NCBI GenBank assembly: GCA_018433765.1 | Contig: JAHDQO010000013.1 | Location: 62,001 to 126,000, forward strand | Source of the DNA: Tissierellales bacterium | GTDB taxonomy: Bacteria; Bacillota; Clostridia; Tissierellales; Sedimentibacteraceae | Reading direction: 5' to 3' | DNA: 64,000 nt | Shown: piece by piece, positions 1-7,403 of the stretch | Layout of the letters: every line of letters begins with the position of its first letter | Position numbering within the stretch: the first letter of the stretch is position 1 | Position numbers and translations under genes: made by a program | Notes under the pieces: model-generated | What the model saw: only the letters and a program-made list of their open reading frames with translations | Databases searched by the model: none | What the model was told of the DNA's origin: nothing

Positions 1-1
1 T

Positions 2-277
2 AAGATTACTCCTGTCGAAATATCTAAAAAATTAAATATTAGTAAACCATCTGTTACATATATGATAGAAAAACTTGAAAGGATAGGAGCTGTAAAAAAA
101 ATAAAATCTGCTCGGGATAAAAGGTCATATTGCATAGTTATTACAGAAGAATCTAAAAAAATAATGGAACTTGAAAAAAATATATTTATTGAACATGCAG
201 TTAGGCTAGTAAAAAAGCTTGATTTTAAAGAAAGAGAACAACTGTATAAATTATTTTGCAAAATGGAACTCATATGA
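2..277 (+). CDS. MarR-family transcriptional regulator, C-terminal part
   Basis: This reading frame is open from base 2, so the gene is cut by the window edge. The visible 91 residues begin inside a winged helix-turn-helix: a helix with KITPVEISKKLNISKPSVTY is followed by MIEKLERIGAVKK and the wing ARDKRSYCIVITEES, then a C-terminal dimerisation helix. This is the usual order in MarR proteins, whose recognition helix carries SKPSVTxxIxxLE. The first internal ATG (62) lies inside the recognition helix, so it is not the true start. The gene is 71 bases upstream of a polysaccharide deacetylase gene on the same strand and may control that envelope group. The ligand cannot be told. Confidence 0.8.
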   Translation, partial: KITPVEISKKLNISKPSVTYMIEKLERIGAVKKIKSARDKRSYCIVITEESKKIMELEKNIFIEHAVRLVKKLDFKEREQLYKLFCKMELI

Positions 278-348
278 ATAAATTCAAATTATAAATTCAA
301 AATGCAAAAGATTTGATTTTTAATCTAAAAGGAAAGGAAAGATGTGAC

Positions 349-1059
349 ATGATTGCATTATATATTATACTGTTTGTTGTTATTATATATATGTTAATAC
401 CTTCTATTTGGGGCAGACATATATCTCAAAATGTTATCAGAAAGGTTAATGGTGGAAAAAATATAGCATTAACTTTTGATGATGGACCTGATAAAATATA
501 TACTATGCATTTACTAGAAGTTTTAAATAAATATAATGTTAAAGTGACATTTTTTATGTTAGCAAAAAAAGCACAAGAGAATCCAAACATTGTCAAAGCA
601 ATAAAAGATAATGGACATGAAATTGAAATACATTCTTATAATCATAGATGTCAATTACTTCATTTGCCATTATCATCAGGGAAAGATATTAGTAGAAGTA
701 TAAAAACAATGAGCAGTTTGGGGATAAAAATTAACTTATTTCGTCCACCTTGGGGATTATTTAATTTATTTACTATATACTACATTAATAAATTTAATCT
801 TAAGGGAGTTTTTTGGACAAGACATGCATTTGATTGGAGTAAATTTATGACTCTTGATAAAATAAAGAATATCTTGTTAAATAATATTAAGGCAGGAGAT
901 ATTATTCTTTTACACGATAGTAATGAAAATGAAAAAGCACCGCCACGAACTATAGAGGCGTTAGATGACATTATCCCAAAATTGCAAAGTAAAGGTTTCA
1001 AATTCATAACTTTAAAAGAAAGTATGGGTATAAGTGATGAAAAAGGATACATATCGTAA
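349..1059 (+). CDS. Polysaccharide deacetylase family protein (NodB domain), membrane anchored
   Basis: A 236-residue carbohydrate esterase 4 protein. It has an N-terminal membrane segment (about residues 3-20) and then the NodB motifs in order: TFDDGPD (42-48, with the catalytic Asp and metal Asp), HSYNH (95-99, metal His pair), RPPWG (132-136) and LLHD (187-190). Members remove N- or O-acetyl groups from cell-wall or extracellular polysaccharides, here on the outer face of the membrane. I chose ATG 349 because GGAAAGGAAAG lies just upstream; an in-frame TTG at 313 has no ribosome site. The stop overlaps the start of the next gene, so the two are translationally coupled. Substrate unknown. 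Confidence 0.85.
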   Translation: MIALYIILFVVIIYMLIPSIWGRHISQNVIRKVNGGKNIALTFDDGPDKIYTMHLLEVLNKYNVKVTFFMLAKKAQENPNIVKAIKDNGHEIEIHSYNHRCQLLHLPLSSGKDISRSIKTMSSLGIKINLFRPPWGLFNLFTIYYINKFNLKGVFWTRHAFDWSKFMTLDKIKNILLNNIKAGDIILLHDSNENEKAPPRTIEALDDIIPKLQSKGFKFITLKESMGISDEKGYIS

Positions 1060-1567
1060 TTTTTTTATAAGATTTGAAAAAGTATTTTCTAAATTTAATA
1101 GATGGATACATATTCCTATGTCTCAACATAAGATGCTTTTAGTCGATATTAAAAAGTATAAAGGAAAAACTTTCAAGTTAAAAGATGGAACTGTAATAAA
1201 AAAAGGGGACCAAATAGGAGAATTTCATATTGATAATTTACAAGTTTTAGACTTAGATAATTCATTTAAAAATGTTAATAGACTTTTAGTTGATGAGCTA
1301 AACAGTGTTTGCTTAGCATGTAAAGAAGATGATAAATTTAAGAATATTAAAGCTTTCTATTGTTTTACGGTTTTATATCCATTGATAGGTAGAAAAGGAT
1401 TCGAAATTTATGAAATGAAAAAAAATGCAGTAACTTACTTTTTAGGTTTTTGGGACAGCACATTAAAGAATGTTTTTTCATCAAATAAGAATTTTAAAAA
1501 GGTTAGAAAGCCCAGGAAGTGTTGGATTTCTAAAAATAAGCTGTTAACTTTAAATTATAAAAAGTAA
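1037..1567 (+). CDS. YkoP-like protein of unknown function
   Basis: A 176-residue basic protein that overlaps the end of the deacetylase gene by 23 bases. It has no signal peptide and no clear membrane segment. It resembles the YkoP-like domain that is found next to, or fused to, polysaccharide deacetylases in Firmicutes; I recognise the family by context and by the segment with GDQIGEFHIDN, not by known catalytic residues. An adjacent GTG (1034) is an alternative start. The coupling to the deacetylase and the following glycosyltransferase points to a cell-envelope role. Function is not established. Confidence 0.55.
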   Translation: MKKDTYRNFFIRFEKVFSKFNRWIHIPMSQHKMLLVDIKKYKGKTFKLKDGTVIKKGDQIGEFHIDNLQVLDLDNSFKNVNRLLVDELNSVCLACKEDDKFKNIKAFYCFTVLYPLIGRKGFEIYEMKKNAVTYFLGFWDSTLKNVFSSNKNFKKVRKPRKCWISKNKLLTLNYKK

Positions 1568-1639
1568 TAAGAAATTTGAAACCTAACATTAAAGTTAAAA
1601 CATAAAGAAAGGAAGGAATGCTATTTACGGCAGGAATTT

Positions 1640-2731
1640 ATGAAAAAGATAATTATATTTACCATGTCAACAGGTGGAGGTCACAATCAAGTAGCTAACA
1701 CCTTAAAAGATGAACTAGAAGGGCAGGGTCATAAGGTCTATATAATTAATATGCTAAGTGACATTAATAAAATAATTAATTTTATTGTAATAAAGGGATA
1801 TAAAATTCTATATTCTCTTTTTCCTAGATTTTTTGGATGGCTTTATAAAAAGTCGGACAATAAAAAAACTAGTGATAATATATCTGGAGTCTTAACTTTT
1901 ATTTTAGAAAGAAAAACCTGTGGCTTTGTAGGGAGAGTTAAACCTGATATCATAATAGGAGTTCATCCATTTGTTCCGGGAATTATTGGACGTTTAAGAA
2001 GAAAAAATCTTATAAATGTACCATTTGTTTCATTTGTAACTGATTTTAAAGCACATCAATGTTATGCAGATGATAGTGTTGATATTTATATAACTGGTTC
2101 TGAATATACTAAAGAAACATTAGCAGAAAAAGGTGTTGAAAGCAGCAAGATATATCCTGTTGGTATTCCTTTAAGAAAAGACTTTTTTAATTCTGAAAAA
2201 ACAAAAGACGATAATAGTATATTTACTGTCTTATTAATGGGAGGCAGTGAAGGCTTTAACTTTATAAAAAAAGCGGTTGAATCTATAGTAGAAATGAATA
2301 AAAATATTAAATGTGTTGTTGTATGCGGTAAAAATAAATGGCTTAAAAGTTATCTTATACATAAATATAAGAAGAAAAAATACAATGAAATTGTTGAAAT
2401 ATATGGCTACACAGATCAAATTTGTAAATTGATGAATGAAGCTGATATTATTATAACTAAACCCGGCGGTATTACTATTACAGAAGCATGCTCGCAAAAC
2501 AAACCAATAATAATACCATATTATATTCCAGGACATGAAGAAGAAAATGCAGAGTTTGTAACTAAGTTAGGAATAGCTTATAAGATAAACAGATTGGACA
2601 AGTTAGGTGTGTTTGTAGATTCAATATGTAAACAACCTGAAAAAGTAAATGAAATGAAGGAAAGAATAAGTAAAAAGCCTATAACATATTATAATGATGA
2701 AATTGTTAAACTTATTAATAATGTATCTTAA
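1640..2731 (+). CDS. MGDG-synthase/UgtP-like glycosyltransferase
   Basis: A 363-residue GT-B fold glycosyltransferase. The N-terminal half starts MKKIIIFTMSTGGGHNQVA, the glycine-rich loop typical of the MGDG synthase N-domain (diacylglycerol glucosyl/galactosyltransferases such as UgtP). The C-terminal half has the nucleotide-sugar binding segment TKPGGITITEA followed by NKPIIIPYYIPGHEEEN, as in the glycosyltransferase 28 C-domain. It probably transfers a sugar from a UDP-sugar to diacylglycerol or a related lipid at the inner membrane face. It is the last gene of the deacetylase/YkoP group and is followed by a terminator. Acceptor and sugar cannot be deduced. Confidence 0.8.
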   Translation: MKKIIIFTMSTGGGHNQVANTLKDELEGQGHKVYIINMLSDINKIINFIVIKGYKILYSLFPRFFGWLYKKSDNKKTSDNISGVLTFILERKTCGFVGRVKPDIIIGVHPFVPGIIGRLRRKNLINVPFVSFVTDFKAHQCYADDSVDIYITGSEYTKETLAEKGVESSKIYPVGIPLRKDFFNSEKTKDDNSIFTVLLMGGSEGFNFIKKAVESIVEMNKNIKCVVVCGKNKWLKSYLIHKYKKKKYNEIVEIYGYTDQICKLMNEADIIITKPGGITITEACSQNKPIIIPYYIPGHEEENAEFVTKLGIAYKINRLDKLGVFVDSICKQPEKVNEMKERISKKPITYYNDEIVKLINNVS

Positions 2732-2734
2732 AAA

Positions 2735-2766
2735 GATGACCACTCTTTGTGAGCGGTCATTTTTAT
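2735..2766. terminator. Bidirectional intrinsic terminator
   Basis: Stem ATGACCACTC / GAGCGGTCAT with a short TTTGT-type loop, followed by a T-run on the plus strand and preceded by an A-run that serves the minus strand. It sits between the convergent glycosyltransferase and M20 genes. Confidence 0.8.
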
Positions 2767-2772
2767 TTGTCG

Positions 2773-3924
2773 TTATTCGTTTAAAAAATCTAAAGCAAAT
2801 TGCACATATAATGCTGCTCCATGTACCAAGCTGTCTTCATCAATATTAAAATTGCCACTGTGATGAGGGTAATCAGTATTTTTTTCTTTATTGCTTATTC
2901 CAACAAAAGCAATAATACCTGGAACTTTTTCTAGGTAATAAGATAAATCTTCTCCACCTGTAGTTTTTTCTAGTTCAATTACAGCATCTTTAGAAAGAAT
3001 TTTTTCAACCGATTTTTTTGCAATAGCTGAGCAGTATGCATCATTTATTGTTGGAGGAACTCCTTCAGTATATTCTAACTCAGCTTCTGCATTGTAACTA
3101 CTAGCTATACTTTTGGAAATTCTTTTTAACATTTTTGGAAAATCATCTCTTAACATATAGCTATAGCATCTTACTGTTCCTTCTAATATAACATTTTTTT
3201 CACTAGTATTTTGATTGGTGTCAGAATTAAAAATACCTACACTTACAACTGAAGGGTCTAGAGGACTTGTTTCTCTACTTACAATAGACTGTAAATCTCT
3301 AACTATTGCTGCTCCTGCTGTAATAAGATCTACTGAATCTTGCCCTTTTTTTTCAGATAATGTTATTTTAAAACTATCACCTGATGCCATACGAGGACCC
3401 TCCTCAACAGATATAGTTCCTGTTTTTATGACACTCCAAAGATGAATGCCTAAAAGACCATCAATGCCTTCTAATACACCTTCTTTAATTAAAGCTTTAG
3501 CGCCTTCAACAACTTCTTCAGCTGGTTGAAATATTAAACGTACACTGCCGTTTATATGTTCTCTATTTTCAGAAAGTACTTTTGCTGCTCCTAAAAGCAT
3601 TGCTGCATGTCCATCATGTCCGCATGCATGCATGATTCCCCTATTTATTGACTTATATTCAACTTCATTTTTTTCAATTACTTCTAAAGCATCAATGTCA
3701 GCTCTTAATGCAACTGTTTTACAGCTAGAGTTGCTTCCGTTTATATAAGCAATTACACCTGTATTAGCAACTGTTTTATAAGGTATTGACATTTTATCAA
3801 GTTCTTCTTTTATTCTCTGCGAAGTTCTAAATTCTTTCCAACTTGGTTCAGCGTATTTATGGAATTCTCTTCGCATTTTAACAATATAATCATTCTGTTT
3901 TTTTATTAAACTTATAATATCCAT
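2773..3924 (-). CDS. M20 family amidohydrolase paralog with altered lid domain
   Basis: A 383-residue M20D-type metallo-amidohydrolase. Metal ligands typical of the family are present: HACGHDGHA, PAEE, GIHLW and the C-terminal PHHSGNF. It is a clear paralog of the next gene upstream (3945-5102), 20 bases away on the same strand. It differs in the lid/dimerisation domain: where the paralog has GKGGHGSLPHQTIDP, this protein has a segment about five residues shorter, EKKGQDSVDLITAG, and lacks both histidines. The usual NVI(A/P) substrate-contact motif is also replaced (DTNQNTSEKN). In M20 enzymes that histidine helps hold the substrate carboxylate or tetrahedral intermediate. It may therefore have changed specificity or little activity. 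Substrate unknown. Confidence 0.85.
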   Translation of the reverse strand: MDIISLIKKQNDYIVKMRREFHKYAEPSWKEFRTSQRIKEELDKMSIPYKTVANTGVIAYINGSNSSCKTVALRADIDALEVIEKNEVEYKSINRGIMHACGHDGHAAMLLGAAKVLSENREHINGSVRLIFQPAEEVVEGAKALIKEGVLEGIDGLLGIHLWSVIKTGTISVEEGPRMASGDSFKITLSEKKGQDSVDLITAGAAIVRDLQSIVSRETSPLDPSVVSVGIFNSDTNQNTSEKNVILEGTVRCYSYMLRDDFPKMLKRISKSIASSYNAEAELEYTEGVPPTINDAYCSAIAKKSVEKILSKDAVIELEKTTGGEDLSYYLEKVPGIIAFVGISNKEKNTDYPHHSGNFNIDEDSLVHGAALYVQFALDFLNE

Positions 3925-3944
3925 TTAAAAACTCTTTTCATTTA

Positions 3945-5102
3945 TTAATTTAGATAATCTAAAGCAAATTGAGCATATAAACTTGATGAAACTTCTAAAC
4001 AATCTTCATCAATATCAAATTTTGGATGATGATGTGGATAGTAAGTAACTTTTTCATCATTTCTTGAACCTACAAAAGCAAATGCACCCGGTATGTCTTT
4101 CATGTAAAATGAAAAATCTTCTCCTCCTGTAGTCATAGGAAATTTAGCAACAGCTTCTTTTCCAAACAATTTTTCAGCGGCATCTTCTGCTATCTTTGAA
4201 CATGCTTCATCATTAATAGTTGGGATTACAAGCTGATCATATTCTAATTCAGCAGTAGCTCTATATGCAGATGCTGTATTTTCGCATACTCTTCTAATTC
4301 TTTCTTCAAATGCGTCATTAATTTCATTGCTAAAGCATCTTGTTGTACCTTCTATTAATGCATCATTAGCTATAACATTGAATCTTGTTCCTGATTGAAA
4401 TTTGCCTACAGTGATTACAGCAGAATCTAGTGGGCTAATTTCTCTACTAATGATTGATTGAAGATCTAAAACAATAGCCGATGATGCAACTATTGGATCA
4501 ATAGTTTGATGTGGCAGTGAACCATGTCCGCCTTTACCCTGAACTTTAATTTTAAATACTCCTGCAGATGCCATTCTAGGTCCTGCTTCTGCTGAAACCT
4601 TACCGCACTCTAAATCGTTCCAAATATGGATACCAAATATAGCGTCGACATTTTCCAGTGCACCTTCTTCAATCATTTTTTTAGCACCTTGAGCAACTTC
4701 TTCTCCCGGTTGGAAAAGTAATTTGATACTGCCTTTGATTTCATCTTTAACTTCATTAAGAATCATTGCAGCACCTAATAAAGAAGCAGCATGACCATCA
4801 TGACCACATGCGTGCATTAATCCTTCGTTCTTTGATTTGTAAGGAACATCATTGCTTTCGTTTACATCAAGTGCATCTATATCAGCCCTCAAAGCGACAG
4901 TTTTTCCTTCTTTATTACCTTTTATAGTTGCAATTACTCCTGTACCAGCAATAGGTCTGCATTCTATACCGGCTTTCTCGAGTTCCTCAATAATTCTCTT
5001 TTGAGTTCTCACTTCATTCATGCTCTTTTCAGGATACATGTGAAATTCTCTTCTTAAATCAATAACATATTGTTTGTACTTTTTAGTTAATTCCTTAACC
5101 AT
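3945..5102 (-). CDS. M20 family amidohydrolase (aminoacylase/carboxypeptidase type)
   Basis: A 385-residue M20D peptidase/amidohydrolase with the complete motif set: HACGHDGHA, PGEEVAQGAKKM, GIHIW, the lid motif GKGGHGSLPHQTIDP, FNVIAND and PHHHPKFDI. The family hydrolyses N-acyl amino acids, amino-acid conjugates or short peptides in the cytoplasm using a one- or two-metal centre. It lies upstream of a second, more divergent copy and downstream (across a repeat-filled gap) of a putative transporter gene in the same direction, which suggests uptake and hydrolysis of amino-acid derivatives. A GGAAGTG ribosome site precedes the ATG. Exact substrate unknown. Confidence 0.88.
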   Translation of the reverse strand: MVKELTKKYKQYVIDLRREFHMYPEKSMNEVRTQKRIIEELEKAGIECRPIAGTGVIATIKGNKEGKTVALRADIDALDVNESNDVPYKSKNEGLMHACGHDGHAASLLGAAMILNEVKDEIKGSIKLLFQPGEEVAQGAKKMIEEGALENVDAIFGIHIWNDLECGKVSAEAGPRMASAGVFKIKVQGKGGHGSLPHQTIDPIVASSAIVLDLQSIISREISPLDSAVITVGKFQSGTRFNVIANDALIEGTTRCFSNEINDAFEERIRRVCENTASAYRATAELEYDQLVIPTINDEACSKIAEDAAEKLFGKEAVAKFPMTTGGEDFSFYMKDIPGAFAFVGSRNDEKVTYYPHHHPKFDIDEDCLEVSSSLYAQFALDYLN

Positions 5103-5151
5103 TTATTTCACTTCCTTTAATAAAATTAATTATATTAACTACTCAATATAC

Positions 5152-5208
5152 AATTGATAATTGATAGTTGATAATGTATAGTTAAATGATGCTTTACATA
5201 AGTAAAGC
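5152..5208. repeat. GTTGATA-type tail plus palindrome (element end)
   Basis: Bases 5152-5184 are a short-period tract of variants of GATAATTGATAGTTGATAAT. It is followed by the palindrome GCTTTACATAAGTAAAGC (5191-5208). The same layout (short-period tail, then palindrome) recurs across the window. Confidence 0.8.
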
Positions 5209-5210
5209 TC

Positions 5211-5390
5211 AGGCTATTGATAAACTTTAATTTCATCGTTGTTGCCTCAACCGAGAATGCTCACGTATTTATATATACGTGAGCTTACTCGATTTCGGCA
5301 CGCTTCAAACTTACTCAGCGGCCAAAAGGAGTCGAGCTACCACGCAACAGTTTCTCAAAAGCCCGTCATTTTCATTGATTTTATCAACAA
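5211..5390. repeat. Dispersed repeat, copy 1 (second copy at 38281-38429)
   Basis: A 180-base segment starting AGGCTATTGATAAAC and ending TTTATCAACAA, so its ends are inverted (TTGATAAA/TTTATCAA). It shares most of its sequence with 38281-38429, including AATTTCATCGTTGT, GCTCACGTATTT, TATATACG, TTTCGGCACGC and TTTCTCAAAAGCC. Copy 1 carries about 38 extra bases (CAGCGGCCAAAAGGAGTCG and flank). It contains a strong small hairpin around CTCACGTATTTATATATACG. Both sides are bordered by similar palindromes (GCTTTACATAAGTAAAGC left, GCTTTACAAAAGTAAA right). I see no credible coding sequence in it. Confidence 0.8.
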
Positions 5391-5395
5391 GTTGT

Positions 5396-5658
5396 GCTTT
5401 ACAAAAGTAAATTTTTTATCTCTTTAATTATTCGTTCATGTTCTTTTTATTAATCATTTTTGTTTTACGAAAGTAAAACTACCATGTTACTAGTTTCTCG
5501 TTACTCATTCAACTTGCTTTACGTTAGTAAAGCCTATGTCTCTAGTTATTCGTTTTTGTTTTTTTACTAATCATTTTTGTTTTACAAAAGTAAAACTACC
5601 ATATTACTAGTTACTAGTTATTCGTTACTCGTTCAACTTACTTTACGCCAGTAAAGTA
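5396..5658. repeat. 117-base tandem duplication of palindrome/CGTTACT repeats
   Basis: The palindrome GTTTTACGAAAGTAAAAC at 5462-5479 returns as GTTTTACAAAAGTAAAAC at 5579-5596, 117 bases later. Each copy is followed by TACCAT, a tract of ACTAGTTTCTCGTTACTCG-like words and a second palindrome (GCTTTACGTTAGTAAAGC at 5516; ACTTTACGCCAGTAAAGT near 5639). With the palindrome at 5396 there are five small palindromes in 262 bases. Together with the two preceding entries this fills the whole 560-base gap. Confidence 0.8.
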
Positions 5659-5664
5659 AGTTGC

Positions 5665-6852
5665 TTACAGTAACTTAACAAATATTCCAGCTATAATAAC
5701 TGAAGATATTGTTACTGTCATAAAGCCTCCTACTAGCATTTTAGGCAGCATTTGATTAATAGCATACTCATATTCTTTTTCATTATTAGTTGTTGATTTT
5801 ACAGCTTCAAGAGTTAAAATATAATCAGCTGGGAAACCATACAATGCTGTCATAGCTATTGAAAAAGCCATTTCTTTTGTATAACCAAATAACTTTCCTG
5901 CTATTGTTGAAAAGACACCCATACCAAATACACCTAACACTATAATTCCAAATAATGGTACAACTATTTCTTTTAACATCGCTGGTGTTGCTTTAGAAAG
6001 ACTAGCAAAAATAAAAGCCATTAATACCGTCATTAAGAATCCAAAGGCATTAGCTTTTACCAAAGCTTTTTCTTCTAAGAAACCTATTTCACGGCCAATT
6101 ACACCAAATAATAAGCAGACAACAAATTGATTTAAATGAAGATGAGGTGCTGCTAATACAGCTAAATATGCAACAATACCAAGTTTTAAGAGAATTACAT
6201 AAGTAGTTTGATATTTCTCTGGTAATTCAGGAAATATTCTAAATCTACTTTTCTTAACTTGTTTTGTTTCTTTAGCAGCGTTTTGGCTCACATCATTACC
6301 ACCGTTTTTATTAAATTCGGTAACCAATCTTTTAGCTTCCTTTTTTAGCATTAGTGCAGTTATAGGGTATCCAAAGAATCCCTGCATTATATACATAGTA
6401 GTTGCAAGTACAGCTATAGAAGTTAATCCTAACTCAGTAGCAGCACCGGACATAAGTATTGATGCAACAACACCTCCTGTTAATGGTGGAGTAGCTGCAA
6501 CAACTGTTTGCCATCCAAATAGCAACTTACCTACAGTAAGAGTCATAGCTATAATTCCTGCTATTCCTGCTACAGCAATCAAAATTGTTTTCCACTGACC
6601 TAATAATTCACCTAGGCTCATCAAAGTTCCCATATGTGTTAATAATAAATACATAGATAAATATACTACGGGTGTTGAAAATGAACTTTGAGTTATAATA
6701 TCAGCGGGTAGAATAGTCCAAAATCCAATTAAAAATATTACTGCTGATACAAATACAGATGGTATAAATGCTTTTGTTTTTGTTGATACGAATTCACCGA
6801 TTGCTAGAACACCTAACACAATCGAAAATGCTGCAACAACATTTAATGTCAT
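5665..6852 (-). CDS. Putative multi-spanning membrane transporter (GltS-like)
   Basis: A 395-residue hydrophobic protein with about ten membrane segments in two halves, separated by a hydrophilic loop near the middle (KKEAKRLVTEFNKNGG to KKSRFRIFPELP). Glycine-rich stretches such as PPLTGGVVASILMSGAATE and an inverted two-half layout recall Na+/glutamate (ESS/GltS-like) carriers, but I cannot assign the family firmly. A clean AGGAGGAA ribosome site fixes the ATG at 6852. It is transcribed toward two M20 amidohydrolases and divergently from a GAF/PucR-type regulator, so uptake or export of amino-acid derivatives is a reasonable inference. Confidence 0.55.
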   Translation of the reverse strand: MTLNVVAAFSIVLGVLAIGEFVSTKTKAFIPSVFVSAVIFLIGFWTILPADIITQSSFSTPVVYLSMYLLLTHMGTLMSLGELLGQWKTILIAVAGIAGIIAMTLTVGKLLFGWQTVVAATPPLTGGVVASILMSGAATELGLTSIAVLATTMYIMQGFFGYPITALMLKKEAKRLVTEFNKNGGNDVSQNAAKETKQVKKSRFRIFPELPEKYQTTYVILLKLGIVAYLAVLAAPHLHLNQFVVCLLFGVIGREIGFLEEKALVKANAFGFLMTVLMAFIFASLSKATPAMLKEIVVPLFGIIVLGVFGMGVFSTIAGKLFGYTKEMAFSIAMTALYGFPADYILTLEAVKSTTNNEKEYEYAINQMLPKMLVGGFMTVTISSVIIAGIFVKLL

Positions 6853-6958
6853 AAAAAATTCCTCCTAATATTTTGTTTTTACATATAATTTAATATTTTC
6901 CTAAAATAAAAAAAAATATATTGATAAAAATATTAAATATATGTAATGAATGTTTCTT

Positions 6959-6988
6959 ATTCTAGAACATATCAACATATTTTAGAAT
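6959..6988. promoter_or_regulatory. Imperfect palindrome between divergent transporter and regulator
   Basis: ATTCTAGAACATAT and CATATTTTAGAAT form an imperfect inverted repeat about 107 bases upstream of the transporter start. It is the only sizeable palindrome in this region that does not belong to the repeat families, so it is a candidate operator for the adjacent regulator. Confidence 0.35.
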
Positions 6989-7044
6989 AGTGCTAACAAC
7001 AAAAATATTTAATTATATTTGTGGTTGTGGTACAATTGATGAAA

Positions 7045-7399
7045 ATTTAAAACTCAAAATTTAAAATTCAGAATATTATAGCTTTATGATTGTAAAGCTA
7101 TAGTATTGAACGAGAGACGAGAAACTAGAAACGAGTAACATGGAAGTTTTACTTATAAAACATAAAAAAACGAAAGATGAGAAACGATTAACGAGTAACA
7201 TGGAAGTTTTACTTACGTAAAACATAAAAAAACGAAAGATAAGAAACGATTAACGAGTAACATGGTGGTTTTACTTACGTAAAACAGAATAAGATAAAAT
7301 AAAATTTATTGATTTACGAAGCATGAGTAAATCTTCAATGTTCTTCGTTCCTCGTTCCTCATTTCTCATTTCTCATTCCTCATTTCTCATTCCTCGTTC
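7045..7399. repeat. Composite inverted-repeat element with GAGAAACGA-type tails and a 60-62 base tandem array
   Basis: Left to right: an AAAATTTAAAATTCAG tract, a palindrome AGCTTTATGATTGTAAAGCT (7080-7099), a tail of GAGACGAGAAACTAGAAACG words (7108-7138), and three tandem units beginning ATGGAAG or ATGGTGG plus TTTTACTTACGTAAAAC at 7140, 7200 and 7262. Then come a second palindrome ATTTACGAAGCATGAGTAAAT (7312-7332) and a right tail of TTCCTCATTTCTCATTCCTC words (7340-7399). The right tail is complementary to the left tail. The right tail runs into the reading frame upstream of the regulator gene. Confidence 0.85.
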
Positions 7400-7403
7400 A
7401 AAA

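Noticed and set aside
780-1052. Minus-strand and other-frame open frames overlapping real genes
   Set aside because: This and similar frames (for example 18638-18829, 55627-55860, 60792-61037) lie opposite or out of frame to genes with clear domains and have no ribosome sites or family features.
5239-5427. Open frame of 62 codons in the dispersed repeat
   Set aside because: It lies wholly in repeat DNA, has no ribosome site, and the frame is not kept in the second copy at 38281 without shifts. Not a gene.
7139-7290. Possible CRISPR array from three direct repeats
   Set aside because: Units are 60-62 bases with little difference along their whole length, there are no unique spacers of constant size, and no cas genes are in the window. 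It is a tandem duplication of the repeat element.
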